The translations under genes and the position numbers were made by a program. The notes beneath the pieces are model-generated. The model saw only the letters and a list, made by a program, of their open reading frames with translations, did not search any database and was not told the origin of the DNA. From NCBI RefSeq assembly GCF_001590965.1, contig NZ_BCTW01000003.1, forward strand, positions 124,001 to 188,000: a DNA stretch of 64,000 bases. Direction: 5' to 3'. This DNA is from Novosphingobium lentum NBRC 107847 (lineage in GTDB: Bacteria; Pseudomonadota; Alphaproteobacteria; Sphingomonadales; Sphingomonadaceae). This document shows positions 25,523 to 34,477 of this stretch, piece by piece; the stretch's first letter is position 1; each line of letters opens with the position of its first letter.

Positions 25523-26646
25523 AGTCCGACCTCGGCGATGTGCCAGGTGGAATACGTGTCCATCAGGTCGCCCGCACCGGTCAGCGTGGCGCCATCGGCG
25601 TCCATCTCCAGCGCCATCGCGTGCATGTACGTCAGCAGGTTGCCCCAGTACATTTTCGGGATCATCGATCGCGTCTTTCCGGTGATGTGGTGCAGGCCGC
25701 CCTCGCTGTCGGTCAGTTCGAGTTCGACCGCCTTGACCAGCAGGCGGCTGTCCCCGCCGGTCAGCGTGCGGAAACGCAGCCGCGTTACCGGCAGGACGCG
25801 GCCCGCTTTCGCGATCCAGCCGCTGCGCAAGTTGAGGCTGGGCGTGGGGCCGCCCGATTCCCATTTGTTCGCGCCGCTGGCGTCCGGCCCGCCGACATGC
25901 GCGTCCCAGCCCGTGCCGAACGCCGCGCCTTCGAGCAGCGCGGTGTCGAGCCAGGCGACCACGAATGCGCAGTCATCGCCGATCCACCCGGTCATCCAGC
26001 GGTAGGGCGGGGTGCGTTCGGGCGCCTCGGGCCGGTTGTAGCCCCACGAGCGGTCGCGCATGTAGTGCCCGTCGATCGCGTGCACCTCGCCGTCCAGCGT
26101 CAGCGTGCCAGCAGTCTTGAGCAACTGCGTGAAGTGGTGCCCGCCAGGCCGCCCCACCGGGGGCAGTGCGGCGGTGCAGGTCAGGTCCAGCGCAAACCCG
26201 CGCGCCGGTTCGCTCGCCTGGATCGTGATCCGCTCCAGCGGTTCGTCCACCGCGATGCGCAGCGCAAACCCACCGACCTCGACCGACCAGTCGGCAATGT
26301 CATCCACCGCAGGCAGGAACAGGTATTCGATGAAATAGTCCGCCGCCAGCTGGTGCGGCAGCACGCGCGCGCCTTTGAGCACCCACATCTGCACCGACAG
26401 CGTGCGCAGCACCGGGTGCCACAGCGCATAGATGTTGCAGTTGATGTCGGCGGCGGGGATGTTGAAGCCGTACAGGTTGGTCTCGATCGCGCTGTAATGC
26501 GCGTCGGACGCCGCCGGGTGCAGGTGATCGTCCTCGCGCAGCACCGGGGCGAACGGCACCGCACTGCCGGCCACCACGCAATCGCGCCACTGGCCGTCCA
26601 CGATGTGTTCGATCGGACGGCCCGCGCGGATAGGAACTGCGCTCAC
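25519..26646 (-). CDS. DUF7064-type lipocalin-like protein, paralogue of the one at 3836
   Basis: A 375-residue beta-rich protein without a signal peptide. Shared landmarks with the protein at 3836-4837 are NLYGFNIPAADINCNIYALW, RDRSWGYNRPE and PPYRWMTG. The GTG start at 26646 overlaps the sulfotransferase stop (GTGA). Related CrtC/AttH-like proteins bind or hydrate isoprenoids, so this may act on, or hold, a hydrophobic substrate; function is inferred only from fold likeness. Its presence next to SDRs in both copies suggests a common step. Confidence 0.7.
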   Translation of the reverse strand: MSAVPIRAGRPIEHIVDGQWRDCVVAGSAVPFAPVLREDDHLHPAASDAHYSAIETNLYGFNIPAADINCNIYALWHPVLRTLSVQMWVLKGARVLPHQLAADYFIEYLFLPAVDDIADWSVEVGGFALRIAVDEPLERITIQASEPARGFALDLTCTAALPPVGRPGGHHFTQLLKTAGTLTLDGEVHAIDGHYMRDRSWGYNRPEAPERTPPYRWMTGWIGDDCAFVVAWLDTALLEGAAFGTGWDAHVGGPDASGANKWESGGPTPSLNLRSGWIAKAGRVLPVTRLRFRTLTGGDSRLLVKAVELELTDSEGGLHHITGKTRSMIPKMYWGNLLTYMHAMALEMDADGATLTGAGDLMDTYSTWHIAEVGL

Positions 26647-27920
26647 GCGATTTCCCGAGGCACGCCAAAATAGCGCTCATAGCGGTCGAACAGCGTGCGC
26701 TCCTGCGCGATGCGGCCCGCCTCGCCCTGATCGTAGCGATGCTCGGGCCGGCTCTCGCGCGGGTTGGCCGCCAGATGCGCGGTGATCGCGGCGCGTGCGG
26801 GTTCGCCCAGCTTCAGCCCGAAATACGCATAAGCCTCGGCAATCGCCGCCACCGGATCGCGCATCAGCGTGTCGTACTGCAGGTTGAACAGGTGCGCTTT
26901 CGGGATCACGCCCTGCTCGATCCAGCCGATCGGCTGCTCGAGCGAGGCGGCAGTCATTGCCGGATCGGTGATCGCGTCGAACATGCCCTCGCTGACCTTC
27001 TGATCGCTGCGCACGTAGGTCAGCGTGCCGATCATGTTGACCGCAGAAGCCATCGCCTTGACCGGATCGCGGTGCGCCCACACCAGCCGCGCGTCCGGAT
27101 AGCATTGCAGCACCAGCGGCACATAGCGCACCGAGTCGGGCGACTTCAGCACCCATCTTTTGCCGGGATTCTGCCACTGGATCGCCTTGAGGATGCGCTT
27201 GCCGTATTCGAGCGCGTTCGACAGGTTTTCCGGCCCCATCGCTGCGGTGTAGCTGGGCGAAAGACCCAGCAGGTTGAGCCATGCGGGCTGCTGGAACGCG
27301 CAGGATTCGATCATGATCGTCTCGATCGCCTCATGCCCGGCGAATTCGTGGACGCTTTCGACTTGCGGGGTGACGCGGTTCCACATGCGGATGCGGTGGT
27401 CGGCGGCGGCGAAGTGGGCCGCGCTGTCCACCGGGAACATCGCCTCGCAGATGCTCAGCGTGCGGTTTTCCGGGTCGAGCGACAGCAGTGTCTGGAGCAG
27501 CGTGGTGCCGGTGCGGCCCTGGCCCAGCACCCAGATCGGCGCCTCGATCTTTTCGCTCTCGATCTCGGGATGCTGGCGATAGAGCTCTTCCACGCGCAGC
27601 CGCGCTTCCAGCATCATCAGCAGGTCCGACCGAGTCATCAGCCGCCCGACAAGGTTCAGCTGCGCTTCGCCGTCGAGCGAGGCGACCAGCCGTTCGAACG
27701 GTTCGCGCCAGTCGGGCGAGCCGAAGTTGCTGAGGCCGGTGTTGCGCGTGGCGCTGGCGATCAGCGACGCCGGATCAAGCGGCACCACCCCATACAAGTC
27801 CAGCCCCGCGCCCTCGTCGTTCAGGCGCTGCACCCATTCGGGGCGGGCTGGGGCTTTCCACGCTTGGCGCCGGCTGAGCGGAGCAGTGGGTTCGGTGGCG
27901 GGATCGAGCGTTGTCGCCAT
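26643..27920 (-). CDS. Sulfotransferase family protein (copy 1)
   Basis: A 425-residue protein of the PAPS-dependent sulfotransferase fold. The 5'-phosphosulfate-binding loop is GQGRTGTTLL near residues 138-147 and the 3'-phosphate segment is WAHRDPVKAMASAV. It shares with copy 2 (43996) an N-terminal block containing TGLSNFG and WRE that precedes the sulfotransferase core and is not part of ordinary family members. The ATG at 27920 is chosen over the one at 27926 because GGAG is seven bases upstream. It begins three bases after the DUF1214-type gene's stop. Whether it makes a sulfate ester or uses a different donor is unknown. Confidence 0.88.
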   Translation of the reverse strand: MATTLDPATEPTAPLSRRQAWKAPARPEWVQRLNDEGAGLDLYGVVPLDPASLIASATRNTGLSNFGSPDWREPFERLVASLDGEAQLNLVGRLMTRSDLLMMLEARLRVEELYRQHPEIESEKIEAPIWVLGQGRTGTTLLQTLLSLDPENRTLSICEAMFPVDSAAHFAAADHRIRMWNRVTPQVESVHEFAGHEAIETIMIESCAFQQPAWLNLLGLSPSYTAAMGPENLSNALEYGKRILKAIQWQNPGKRWVLKSPDSVRYVPLVLQCYPDARLVWAHRDPVKAMASAVNMIGTLTYVRSDQKVSEGMFDAITDPAMTAASLEQPIGWIEQGVIPKAHLFNLQYDTLMRDPVAAIAEAYAYFGLKLGEPARAAITAHLAANPRESRPEHRYDQGEAGRIAQERTLFDRYERYFGVPREIA

Positions 27921-27922
27921 GA

Positions 27923-29152
27923 TCATTCTCCGTGAAGCTGGATGTAGGCCCGCCGGCGTTTGTCGAGCGTGGCGGCGCGCTCTTCCGTCGTGACGAGCGC
28001 GGTATCGGCGGGCAGCGCGGCGGCAAGATCGGCCAGCTTGACCAGCCGGGTATCGGGCACCGGCTGTCCGGTCGCCTTGTAATTGCGGAACACCACCGTG
28101 CCCTGATGCCGCCGGCAAGTGTCGAGCCAGTTGGCGATCCCCGGATCACGGTGGGCCACCACCACGCGGCATGCGCCATCGGCATCGACCTTGATCTGCG
28201 ACATCGCCAGCGAGGTCTGCCGCGCGCCGAAATCGAGCGAGCGCGACCACACGTCGCCAAGCTGGAACGACCAGTAGACCCCGTCGGGCAGTGGATCGAG
28301 CGTGATCACCAGCGCCTCGTCCTCGGCCAGATTGAACACCGCCATGGCATAGTTCGAGGTCGGGCTGCCGACCTGGCTGGTGATCGTGCCGGGCAGGAAC
28401 GCCATGTTGTTGTACCCGCCGCCGACGCCCGAATAAAAGTCGAACAACCCCATGTTGAAGTCCTTGATCAGGTACTTGAGGAAGTCGGTCGCAGTGTCGA
28501 TCCGGCGGGCGACGGCGACCGGATCGAATTCGTCGGCGGCGTAATGATCGGGCGCGATTTCGCTGGTTCGGGCGAGGTGCATCGTCGCAGGGCGGTCCCC
28601 CGGGTGGCCCATGAACCGGCGAACCAGCACGAAATGGCGGTCACAGGCGGGATCGAGCGCAATCCAGTTCCCCGGCTGCTCGCGCGCCGACAGCGCGATG
28701 TCGTACGATCCGTCCGCGCCGATCTTGAAATCGGCAAAGTCGTGGTTGGAAATGGCGCGTGAATCGGGGTGGCCGGACAAGTGGTTGAGCAGTTGGAACA
28801 GCACCAGCGGGCTTTCGCCCATGTTGCCGGTCAGCCGGTATTCTTGCGCACCATCAAGGAACATCACCGCATAGAACAGGTCCGGCCCGTTCTGGCCCAG
28901 TGTGTAGAAATCGGAGAACCAGCCGGTGTTCACCTGCACGCGCGGGTTGGCCATGCGCGGCGCGACGGCGAAGTTATAGGCCATCGCCAGCGCTTCCATC
29001 ATCGTGTGATAGGCCTTGGCGCGGTGCTGCGGCCATTCGGCATAGCGCGGCGAAGTGGTCATCCAGCCGAGCACTTCGGTCTGCGCGGCATGGAAACGCT
29101 GCCAGGCCTTTGCCAGCACGGTTTCGCCATCGGCGTTGGTGGAATCGGTCAT
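27923..29152 (-). CDS. DUF1214-type protein (copy 1)
   Basis: A 409-residue cytosolic protein. The C-terminal half shows the DUF1214 style: EDEALVITLDPLP, YWSFQLGDVW and VVVAHRDPGIANWLDT. These align in order with copy 2 (45258), which also has 409 residues. The N-terminal half (about 1-200) is helical then beta. No catalytic motif is known for the family. Of two close ATGs the one at 29152 has GAGAGG at proper spacing. It is the first gene of the operon and directly precedes a sulfotransferase, as in copy 2, so the two proteins probably act together. Confidence 0.75.
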   Translation of the reverse strand: MTDSTNADGETVLAKAWQRFHAAQTEVLGWMTTSPRYAEWPQHRAKAYHTMMEALAMAYNFAVAPRMANPRVQVNTGWFSDFYTLGQNGPDLFYAVMFLDGAQEYRLTGNMGESPLVLFQLLNHLSGHPDSRAISNHDFADFKIGADGSYDIALSAREQPGNWIALDPACDRHFVLVRRFMGHPGDRPATMHLARTSEIAPDHYAADEFDPVAVARRIDTATDFLKYLIKDFNMGLFDFYSGVGGGYNNMAFLPGTITSQVGSPTSNYAMAVFNLAEDEALVITLDPLPDGVYWSFQLGDVWSRSLDFGARQTSLAMSQIKVDADGACRVVVAHRDPGIANWLDTCRRHQGTVVFRNYKATGQPVPDTRLVKLADLAAALPADTALVTTEERAATLDKRRRAYIQLHGE

Positions 29153-29180
29153 CGACATCCTCTCGGTTTTGCAGCACACG

Positions 29181-29194
29181 GTATGCTAGCATAC
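29181..29194. promoter_or_regulatory. Perfect 14-bp palindrome GTATGCTAGCATAC, probable operator
   Basis: The site sits in the 110-base gap between the divergent starts at 29152 and 29263, 28 bases before the DUF1214-type start. It is the best member of a set of similar sites in this region and is a plausible dimeric-repressor (TetR-like) site. Confidence 0.65.
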
Positions 29195-29262
29195 GGTCTT
29201 TGCAAGGCCTTTCGGCGGCGCCGGCGAAAATTGGCGGCAAGGCGATAATCGGGAGAGTGACG

Positions 29263-29853
29263 ATGGAACATGACAGTGCGGTGCAGGGCCTGCTCGATCG
29301 GCAGCAGATCGAGGACAAGCTCAAGCTGTACTGCCGGGCGATCGACCGCCTCGATGTCGAATTGCTGCGCTCGATCTACTGGCCCGAGGGTACCGACGAC
29401 CACGGATCGTTCGTGGGCAACGCGCACGAGTTCGCCGATTTCATCATGGTCGATTTGCGCAAGCGGGTGATCGACGGGATGCACGCGATCATGCATTCGG
29501 TGATCGACGTGCAAGGGCAATTCGCCACGGCAGAAAGCTATTACTGGGCCTATCAACTGTGCCCCGGCGGCGTGGAGGCGGTCACCGAGTTTTTCGGGGC
29601 ACGCTATGCTGCGCAGCATGCCGACCGCATCGACGGCCCCCACGATTTCTTTTGCGGCGGCCGCTACATCGACCTGTTCGAACAGCGCGACGGCGAATGG
29701 AAGGTCTTGCGCCGCAAGATCACCAACGAATGGAACACCGTGCGCCCGACCGATCGCATCACCGACCAGGGCGCAATTGCGCACTACAACCTGCCGGGAA
29801 TGCGCGGGCCGGATGACTGGGTTTATGCAAACAGGGTGCCGGGCAAGGGGTGA
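29263..29853 (+). CDS. SnoaL-like (NTF2 superfamily) protein
   Basis: A 196-residue protein of the NTF2-like fold: an N-terminal helix pair with DKLKLYCRAIDRLDVELLRSIYWPEG, then beta strands around MHSVIDVQGQFATAESYYW and EWKVLRRKITNEWN. This is the SnoaL_4 subtype, common in gene sets for steroid and aromatic degradation, where members are isomerases, dehydratases or oxygenase beta-subunit-like proteins. The conserved Asp/His pairs (DRLD, MH) could be catalytic. The ATG at 29263 follows GGGAGAG. It is alone on the plus strand, facing the divergent sulfotransferase operon across the palindrome. Confidence 0.83.
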   Translation: MEHDSAVQGLLDRQQIEDKLKLYCRAIDRLDVELLRSIYWPEGTDDHGSFVGNAHEFADFIMVDLRKRVIDGMHAIMHSVIDVQGQFATAESYYWAYQLCPGGVEAVTEFFGARYAAQHADRIDGPHDFFCGGRYIDLFEQRDGEWKVLRRKITNEWNTVRPTDRITDQGAIAHYNLPGMRGPDDWVYANRVPGKG

Positions 29854-29860
29854 GCAGGGC

Positions 29861-30895
29861 TCACCCCACGAAGATCAGCGCCTTGCCTTCGTTCTCGCCC
29901 GCATAAAGCCGCGCGATGGCGCCGGGTGCGGCGTCGAAGCCGGTGGCGATGTCTTCGTCGTGGACCAGCTTTCCCGATGCCAGCAAGGCTTCGAGCGCCG
30001 CCATCGCCTGTGCGTAGCGCGCGGTGTGGTCGAAGATCACGAACCCGCCCCATTGCAGTCGGCGCATCAGCACTTCGCGTTCGTTGCGCGGGCCGTGCGG
30101 CGGGGGCGACCAGTTGGCGATCGAGGCGGTGCCGCACTGCACGATCCGCCCGTTGACGCGCATCTGGCGGATCGCGGTGTCCATCATCGGGCCGCCGACA
30201 TTGTCGAAGAACACATCGATCCCGTCGGGCGCCATGCCTTTGATCAGGTCCGCGACATCGCCCGCCTTGTAGTTTGCCGCAGCGTCATAGCCGAACCGCT
30301 GCGTGCACCGGGCGACTTTGCCATCGTCGCCGGTCAGGCCCACCACGCGGCAGCCAGCCTCTCGCGCCAACTGGCCCACCGTGCTGCCCACTGCTCCTGC
30401 GGCGGTGGTGACCAGTACGGTCTCGCCCGGCTCGGCGCGGCCAATGCGCGTGAACGCCAGCCACGCGGTCAGCCCGTTCATGCCCAGCATCCCGGCATAG
30501 GCGGACAGCGGTGCCGCGACGGTATCGATCCGGGTCATGATCGCCTCTGGCCCGACCACGGCATAATCCTGCCAGCCGAACCAGCCGTAAAGGTGCAGCC
30601 CCACAGGCACATCGGCGTTGCGGCTTTCGACCACCACGCCCACCGCCAGCGCGCGCATCACCGATCCGATCGCCACCGGGTCCGAATAGTTGGCGATGGC
30701 GTTGACCCAGCCGCGCTGCGCCGGATCGACCGAGAGGTAGACGTTGCGCACGCGGAACTGGCCGTCGCCCACCGGATCGAGCGGCGCTTCGTCGAGCGCG
30801 AAGTGCGACGCCTGCGGAATGCCCTCTGGCCGGCTGGTCAGCAGCACGCGGCGGTTGGTGGCGGGGGTCGAGTATTCGGGAAGGAAGCCGGACAT
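29861..30895 (-). CDS. Zinc-free medium-chain NADP-dependent oxidoreductase
   Basis: A 344-residue protein of the MDR superfamily, leukotriene B4 dehydrogenase/CurA-like branch. The N-terminal part has NVYLSVDPAQRGW, typical of this branch, and the nucleotide loop is TTAAGAVGSTVGQLA. There are no zinc-ligand cysteines, consistent with a double-bond reductase acting on enones. FDNVGGPMMD is the usual downstream motif. It ends eight bases from the stop of the NTF2-like gene on the other strand and is second in an operon behind a kinase-like gene (nine-base gap). Confidence 0.92.
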   Translation of the reverse strand: MSGFLPEYSTPATNRRVLLTSRPEGIPQASHFALDEAPLDPVGDGQFRVRNVYLSVDPAQRGWVNAIANYSDPVAIGSVMRALAVGVVVESRNADVPVGLHLYGWFGWQDYAVVGPEAIMTRIDTVAAPLSAYAGMLGMNGLTAWLAFTRIGRAEPGETVLVTTAAGAVGSTVGQLAREAGCRVVGLTGDDGKVARCTQRFGYDAAANYKAGDVADLIKGMAPDGIDVFFDNVGGPMMDTAIRQMRVNGRIVQCGTASIANWSPPPHGPRNEREVLMRRLQWGGFVIFDHTARYAQAMAALEALLASGKLVHDEDIATGFDAAPGAIARLYAGENEGKALIFVG

Positions 30896-30904
30896 GCAAA
30901 AACC

Positions 30905-32239
30905 TCAGGCGGGAAGGGGGATGGCGTGATCGGCTGCGAACCGCCGCAGCGCATCGCCGATGCGGCCATCGCGCCATTCGCTGATGAACACCAGCAGCAG
31001 GTGCGCCTGCGCGCGGGCGAGGAAGTTGCCGGCGAGCTGCGGATCGGTGCGGTCGGTAACCTCGGCAAAGTCCGGCACCTGTTGCTCTACCAGGCTCGGC
31101 GCATCGAGCATCCACGCGGTGCCCAGCACGGCGATCGACAGCTTGACCAGAAGGTCCATGTCGGCGGCGGTGAGCGCGGGTCCGCCCTGCTCGGCGTATT
31201 CGCGCACGAACTGCGCAATCAGGTCGGCCTTGTGCGCCCGCAGGAACGCCGGTTCGGCCGCGCAGGTCATGCCGAAGAAGCCCTGCGCGACGTTCATCTG
31301 CCCCACGCTGCCCCAGTCGAGCAAGCCCGCCTGCAGCACGCCGTCGTCGCCCCGCCAGAACCACGCGTTGTCGAGATTCATGTTCCAGTGGCACAGCGCG
31401 ACCATGTCGCCGCGCTGGTTCAGCGCGCGGCGGATCGCCAGTTCGAGGTCGAGCACCAGCGGCACTTCGGCAATGAACGTGTCGATATAGTCGGCGATGT
31501 CATCGGGAAACAGTTGCGGCGCGCGGGTGGCAAAAGTGCGCAGCTTTTCCAGCTGTGCGGCGAGCGTTGCGCGGTCATAGGGAATGCGGCTGCCGGGATC
31601 GATCGCGTCTGGATCGAACGGGAATTGCGCGGCCAGGTCGTTGCCCAGCTTGCCCGCCTTCTGCGCCCCGGCCAGCCTGGCCATCGCCGTGGTCAGCGCG
31701 CGGTAGTGCGGCAGCGGATCGTCGAGCAGGTAGTCCATGCATTTTTCGGGACAGGGTTCGATCGATCCGGCGCCGTAGGCGATGCGTTCGGTAATCAGCA
31801 GGCCGGTGACGGTGGCGGGATCGTAATCGGCAAAATAGCAGCGCGGCACGGCGATCGGAAAGCCGGGACGCAGCGAGAGCAGCGCGAAGCGCACTTCGGG
31901 CTCCATCAGCGGGCCGAACAGATCGCGCAACGGATCGCCGAACATGCGCGGGAATTTGGCGAACAAGTGGCGGTGCAGGCCCTGATCGGGGCGGGCATAG
32001 TCGATCTCGATCAACAGCTTGCGGCCCATGCCGCCGCCGAAGAATTCGCGCGAGGAGACGATGGCCGTGACCGCGTTGTCGCTAGACAGCACGCCGGTGG
32101 CGCGCAAGGCGCGGGTCAGGAAGGCCGGACCATCGACCAGCAGCGGTTCGATCGTGGTGGGGAAATCCACGCCGGTATGGCGGCCCGTGACATGGTTGGG
32201 GCCTGCAGCCACTTCTGGCGCCATGTTATCCGTTTCCAT
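30905..32239 (-). CDS. APH-like protein with altered catalytic loop
   Basis: A 444-residue protein of the kinase-like APH fold. In place of the usual HGDxxxxN loop it has CHWNMNLDNAWF, that is HWN where HGD is expected, so the catalytic aspartate is replaced by asparagine. The later metal motif is kept as GLLDWGSVGQ. The N-terminal part contains SREFFGGGMGRKLL and RHLFAKFPRM, a glycine-loop and lysine region. The ATG at 32239 follows AAGGATCGAA. It may be a weak or inactive kinase, or act by a different residue. It is divergent from the hydratase gene at 32347. Confidence 0.75.
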   Translation of the reverse strand: METDNMAPEVAAGPNHVTGRHTGVDFPTTIEPLLVDGPAFLTRALRATGVLSSDNAVTAIVSSREFFGGGMGRKLLIEIDYARPDQGLHRHLFAKFPRMFGDPLRDLFGPLMEPEVRFALLSLRPGFPIAVPRCYFADYDPATVTGLLITERIAYGAGSIEPCPEKCMDYLLDDPLPHYRALTTAMARLAGAQKAGKLGNDLAAQFPFDPDAIDPGSRIPYDRATLAAQLEKLRTFATRAPQLFPDDIADYIDTFIAEVPLVLDLELAIRRALNQRGDMVALCHWNMNLDNAWFWRGDDGVLQAGLLDWGSVGQMNVAQGFFGMTCAAEPAFLRAHKADLIAQFVREYAEQGGPALTAADMDLLVKLSIAVLGTAWMLDAPSLVEQQVPDFAEVTDRTDPQLAGNFLARAQAHLLLVFISEWRDGRIGDALRRFAADHAIPLPA

Positions 32240-32275
32240 TTCGATCCTTGCGCTCGCGGTGGGGTTGGGCAAGTG

Positions 32276-32289
32276 GTATGCTTTGGTAC
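32276..32289. promoter_or_regulatory. Candidate operator, 10/14 match to GTATGCTAGCATAC
   Basis: GTATGCTTTGGTAC lies in the 107-base divergent gap between starts at 32239 and 32347. The left half is identical to the perfect site. Individually weak. Confidence 0.33.
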
Positions 32290-32346
32290 GATAAGCACGG
32301 CTGAGAAAGTGTCGCCAGCGATTTTCTTGGGTGAGAGAGGGAATAG

Positions 32347-33189
32347 ATGACCGACGCCGCAATGCAACCTGACGCCCCGATCCAAACCGGCAATGCCCCC
32401 GACCTGGTCGTGAAGGGCATGGCCGACATCCGCGTCGAACGGCGCGGGCGCTGCCTTGAAGTAACCATCGACCGGCCCGACGCGATGAATTCGCTGCGCA
32501 CCGAACATCATCACGCGCTCGACGCGGTGTGGTCCGGGTTCGAAGCGGACGACGATCTGTGGGTGGCGATCCTGACCGGGGCGGGGACGCGCGCGTTCTG
32601 CGTGGGCAGCGATCTGAAGGCGGCGGCATCGGGCATCCTGCCGTCCGCTCCGGCTTCGGGGTTTGCCGGGTTCACCAACCGTTTTGCGCGGACCAAGCCG
32701 GTGATCGCGGCGGTCAACGGCGCGGCGATGGGCGGCGGGTTCGAGACAATGCTCGCCTGCGACCTCGCCATTGCCCAAGACAGTGCGGTGTTCGGGCTGC
32801 CCGAGGTCAAGGTTGGCCTGTTTGCCGCCGCTGGCGGGGTCGAGCGGCTGGTGCAGCATCTGGGGCGCAAGCGCGCGCTCGAGATCGTGCTGACCGGGCG
32901 GACGATCACGGCGGACGAGGCGCTGGCGCTGGGGCTGGTCAACCGCGTGGTCGCGGACGGCGAGACGCTGGGCGCGGCGCGCGAACTGGCGGACACGCTC
33001 GCGGCCAATTCGCCCAAGTCGATCGCGGCGTCGAAGGCGGCGCTCAACGAATATGATCGCACCGGATCGCTGGAGGAATCGATGGCCAACAGCCTCGAAC
33101 TTCTTCAGCCGCTGATGGGCAGTGCGGATTTCCGCGAGGGCGTGGACGCGTTCGTTGCGCGCCGCCCGCCGCAATGGCGCAACGCCTGA
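32347..33189 (+). CDS. Enoyl-CoA hydratase/isomerase family protein
   Basis: A 280-residue crotonase. It has IDRPDAMNSL, the oxyanion-hole segments AFCVGSDLKAAA and GAAMGGGFETMLACDLAIA, then GLPEVKVGLFAAAGGV with LTGRTITADEALALGLV. The first catalytic Glu position of classical hydratases is occupied by GFETM, and the second by the E of LPEV, so hydration is plausible. About 25 extra N-terminal residues precede the fold. The ATG at 32347 has GAGAGGG upstream. The gene is 73 bases ahead of a P450, with a candidate operator in between. Confidence 0.9.
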   Translation: MTDAAMQPDAPIQTGNAPDLVVKGMADIRVERRGRCLEVTIDRPDAMNSLRTEHHHALDAVWSGFEADDDLWVAILTGAGTRAFCVGSDLKAAASGILPSAPASGFAGFTNRFARTKPVIAAVNGAAMGGGFETMLACDLAIAQDSAVFGLPEVKVGLFAAAGGVERLVQHLGRKRALEIVLTGRTITADEALALGLVNRVVADGETLGAARELADTLAANSPKSIAASKAALNEYDRTGSLEESMANSLELLQPLMGSADFREGVDAFVARRPPQWRNA

Positions 33190-33221
33190 ACCGTTCGCGT
33201 CACGCCCGCTCTTGCCAACAA

Positions 33222-33240
33222 ACCGAGCGATCGGTATGTC
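33222..33240. promoter_or_regulatory. Inverted repeat ACCGA-GCGA-TCGGT, candidate TetR operator
   Basis: The perfect inverted repeat ACCGAGCGATCGGT followed by ATGTC lies 27 bases before the P450 start. The related sequence ATACCGAACGATC is found at 40087-40099 before the Rieske operon. The operon downstream encodes a TetR regulator, the natural candidate to bind it. Confidence 0.45.
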
Positions 33241-33262
33241 ACGTCCAAATGGAGATTGAACG

Positions 33263-34477
33263 ATGGCGACCACGGCAGAAACCCTGGCTCCGGTCCCGGC
33301 GCATGTGCCGCCCGGACTGGTGCATGACTTCGATTTTCTGGCGCCCAGCGTGCCCGGCGATCTGTACCAGTGGTGGGACCGGGTGCACGAAGCGCCGCCG
33401 ATCTTCTGGACGCAGCGCCACGGCGGGCACTGGGTCACCACCCGCCACGCCGATATCGCGCATGTGCTCGAAACCTACGACACGTTCTCGTCGCAGCAGA
33501 TGACCGTACCGCGCGGCACGCACAGCTTTCCCTCGCCGCCGATCATGTACGACCCGCCGCTGCACACCGATTTCCGCAAACTGCTCGCGCCGTTCTTCAC
33601 GCCCAAGTCGATCGGCAACCTTGAACTGAAAGCGCGCGCGCTGTCGGTCGCGCTGATCGAGGGGTTTGCCGCCACCGGGGAATGCGAGTTCGTCTCGCAA
33701 TTCGCGCTCGCCATGCCGATCGGCATTTTCCTCAGCCTGGTCGACTTGCCCGACACGGACCGGCTCGAACTGCTGGGTTGCGCCGAAAAGATGGTGCGCG
33801 GCCACACGCCCGAGGAGCAGACCGAGGGCTTCATGCAGGCTTATGCGTATTTGGGCCGGGTGTTTGCTGCCCGGCGCGAGAACCCCGGCGACGACATCCT
33901 CAGTTCGATCATGCAGGGCACGGTCGAGGATGGACGCCCGCTGACCGAAATGGAGCTGCTCGGGATGGGCGCGCTGCTGCTGGCGGGCGGGCTCGATACA
34001 GTGGCGGGGATGATGGGTTTCATCATGATCCATCTGGCCGAACACGACGACCAGCGCCGCCAGCTGGCCGCGCAGCAGGAACTGATCCCGATGGCGGTGG
34101 AGGAGCTGATGCGCCGTTTCCAGATCGCCAATGTCGCGCGGCTGGTGGTGCGCGACACCGAACTGGGCGGCGTCGCCATGAAGGCGGGCGACATGGTGCT
34201 GACCCCCACTTCGATGGCCGGGATCGATCCCGAACGTTATCCCGATTCGATGACGGTCGATTTCGCACGCGCCGACAAGCGCAGCCTGGTGTTCGGCAAG
34301 GGCGCGCACCAGTGCATCGGCGCGTTCCTCGCGCGCACCGAGTTGCGCGTGTTCCTTGCCGAATGGCTCGGGCGCATTCCCGAATTCCGGATCGCGCCGG
34401 GACAGCGGCCGGTCACCGTGCCGGGACGCGCGAACGCGGTCCATTCGCTGCCGCTGGTGTGGGATATCGCCCGGTGA
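33263..34477 (+). CDS. Cytochrome P450, CYP101-like
   Basis: A 404-residue soluble P450. The I-helix reads [13 protein letters not shown], which has the GGLDTV of P450cam (CYP101) in place of the usual AGxET. The K-helix ExxR is in VEELMRRF, and the heme loop is [15 protein letters not shown] with Cys351. This places it near the camphor hydroxylase group, common in Novosphingobium. The ATG at 33263 follows a weak GGAG. The stop overlaps the start of a rubredoxin gene (GTGA), so the rubredoxin is a strong candidate electron donor, which is unusual for this class. Substrate: perhaps a terpenoid, by family. Confidence 0.95.
   Translation: MATTAETLAPVPAHVPPGLVHDFDFLAPSVPGDLYQWWDRVHEAPPIFWTQRHGGHWVTTRHADIAHVLETYDTFSSQQMTVPRGTHSFPSPPIMYDPPLHTDFRKLLAPFFTPKSIGNLELKARALSVALIEGFAATGECEFVSQFALAMPIGIFLSLVDLPDTDRLELLGCAEKMVRGHTPEEQTEGFMQAYAYLGRVFAARRENPGDDILSSIMQGTVEDGRPLTEMELLGMGALLLAGGLDTVAGMMGFIMIHLAEHDDQRRQLAAQQELIPMAVEELMRRFQIANVARLVVRDTELGGVAMKAGDMVLTPTSMAGIDPERYPDSMTVDFARADKRSLVFGKGAHQCIGAFLARTELRVFLAEWLGRIPEFRIAPGQRPVTVPGRANAVHSLPLVWDIAR

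Noticed and set aside
29606..32350. A 914-codon open frame on the plus strand
   Set aside because: It is antisense to the oxidoreductase and kinase-like genes on the minus strand and shows no family features; it is a GC-rich shadow frame.
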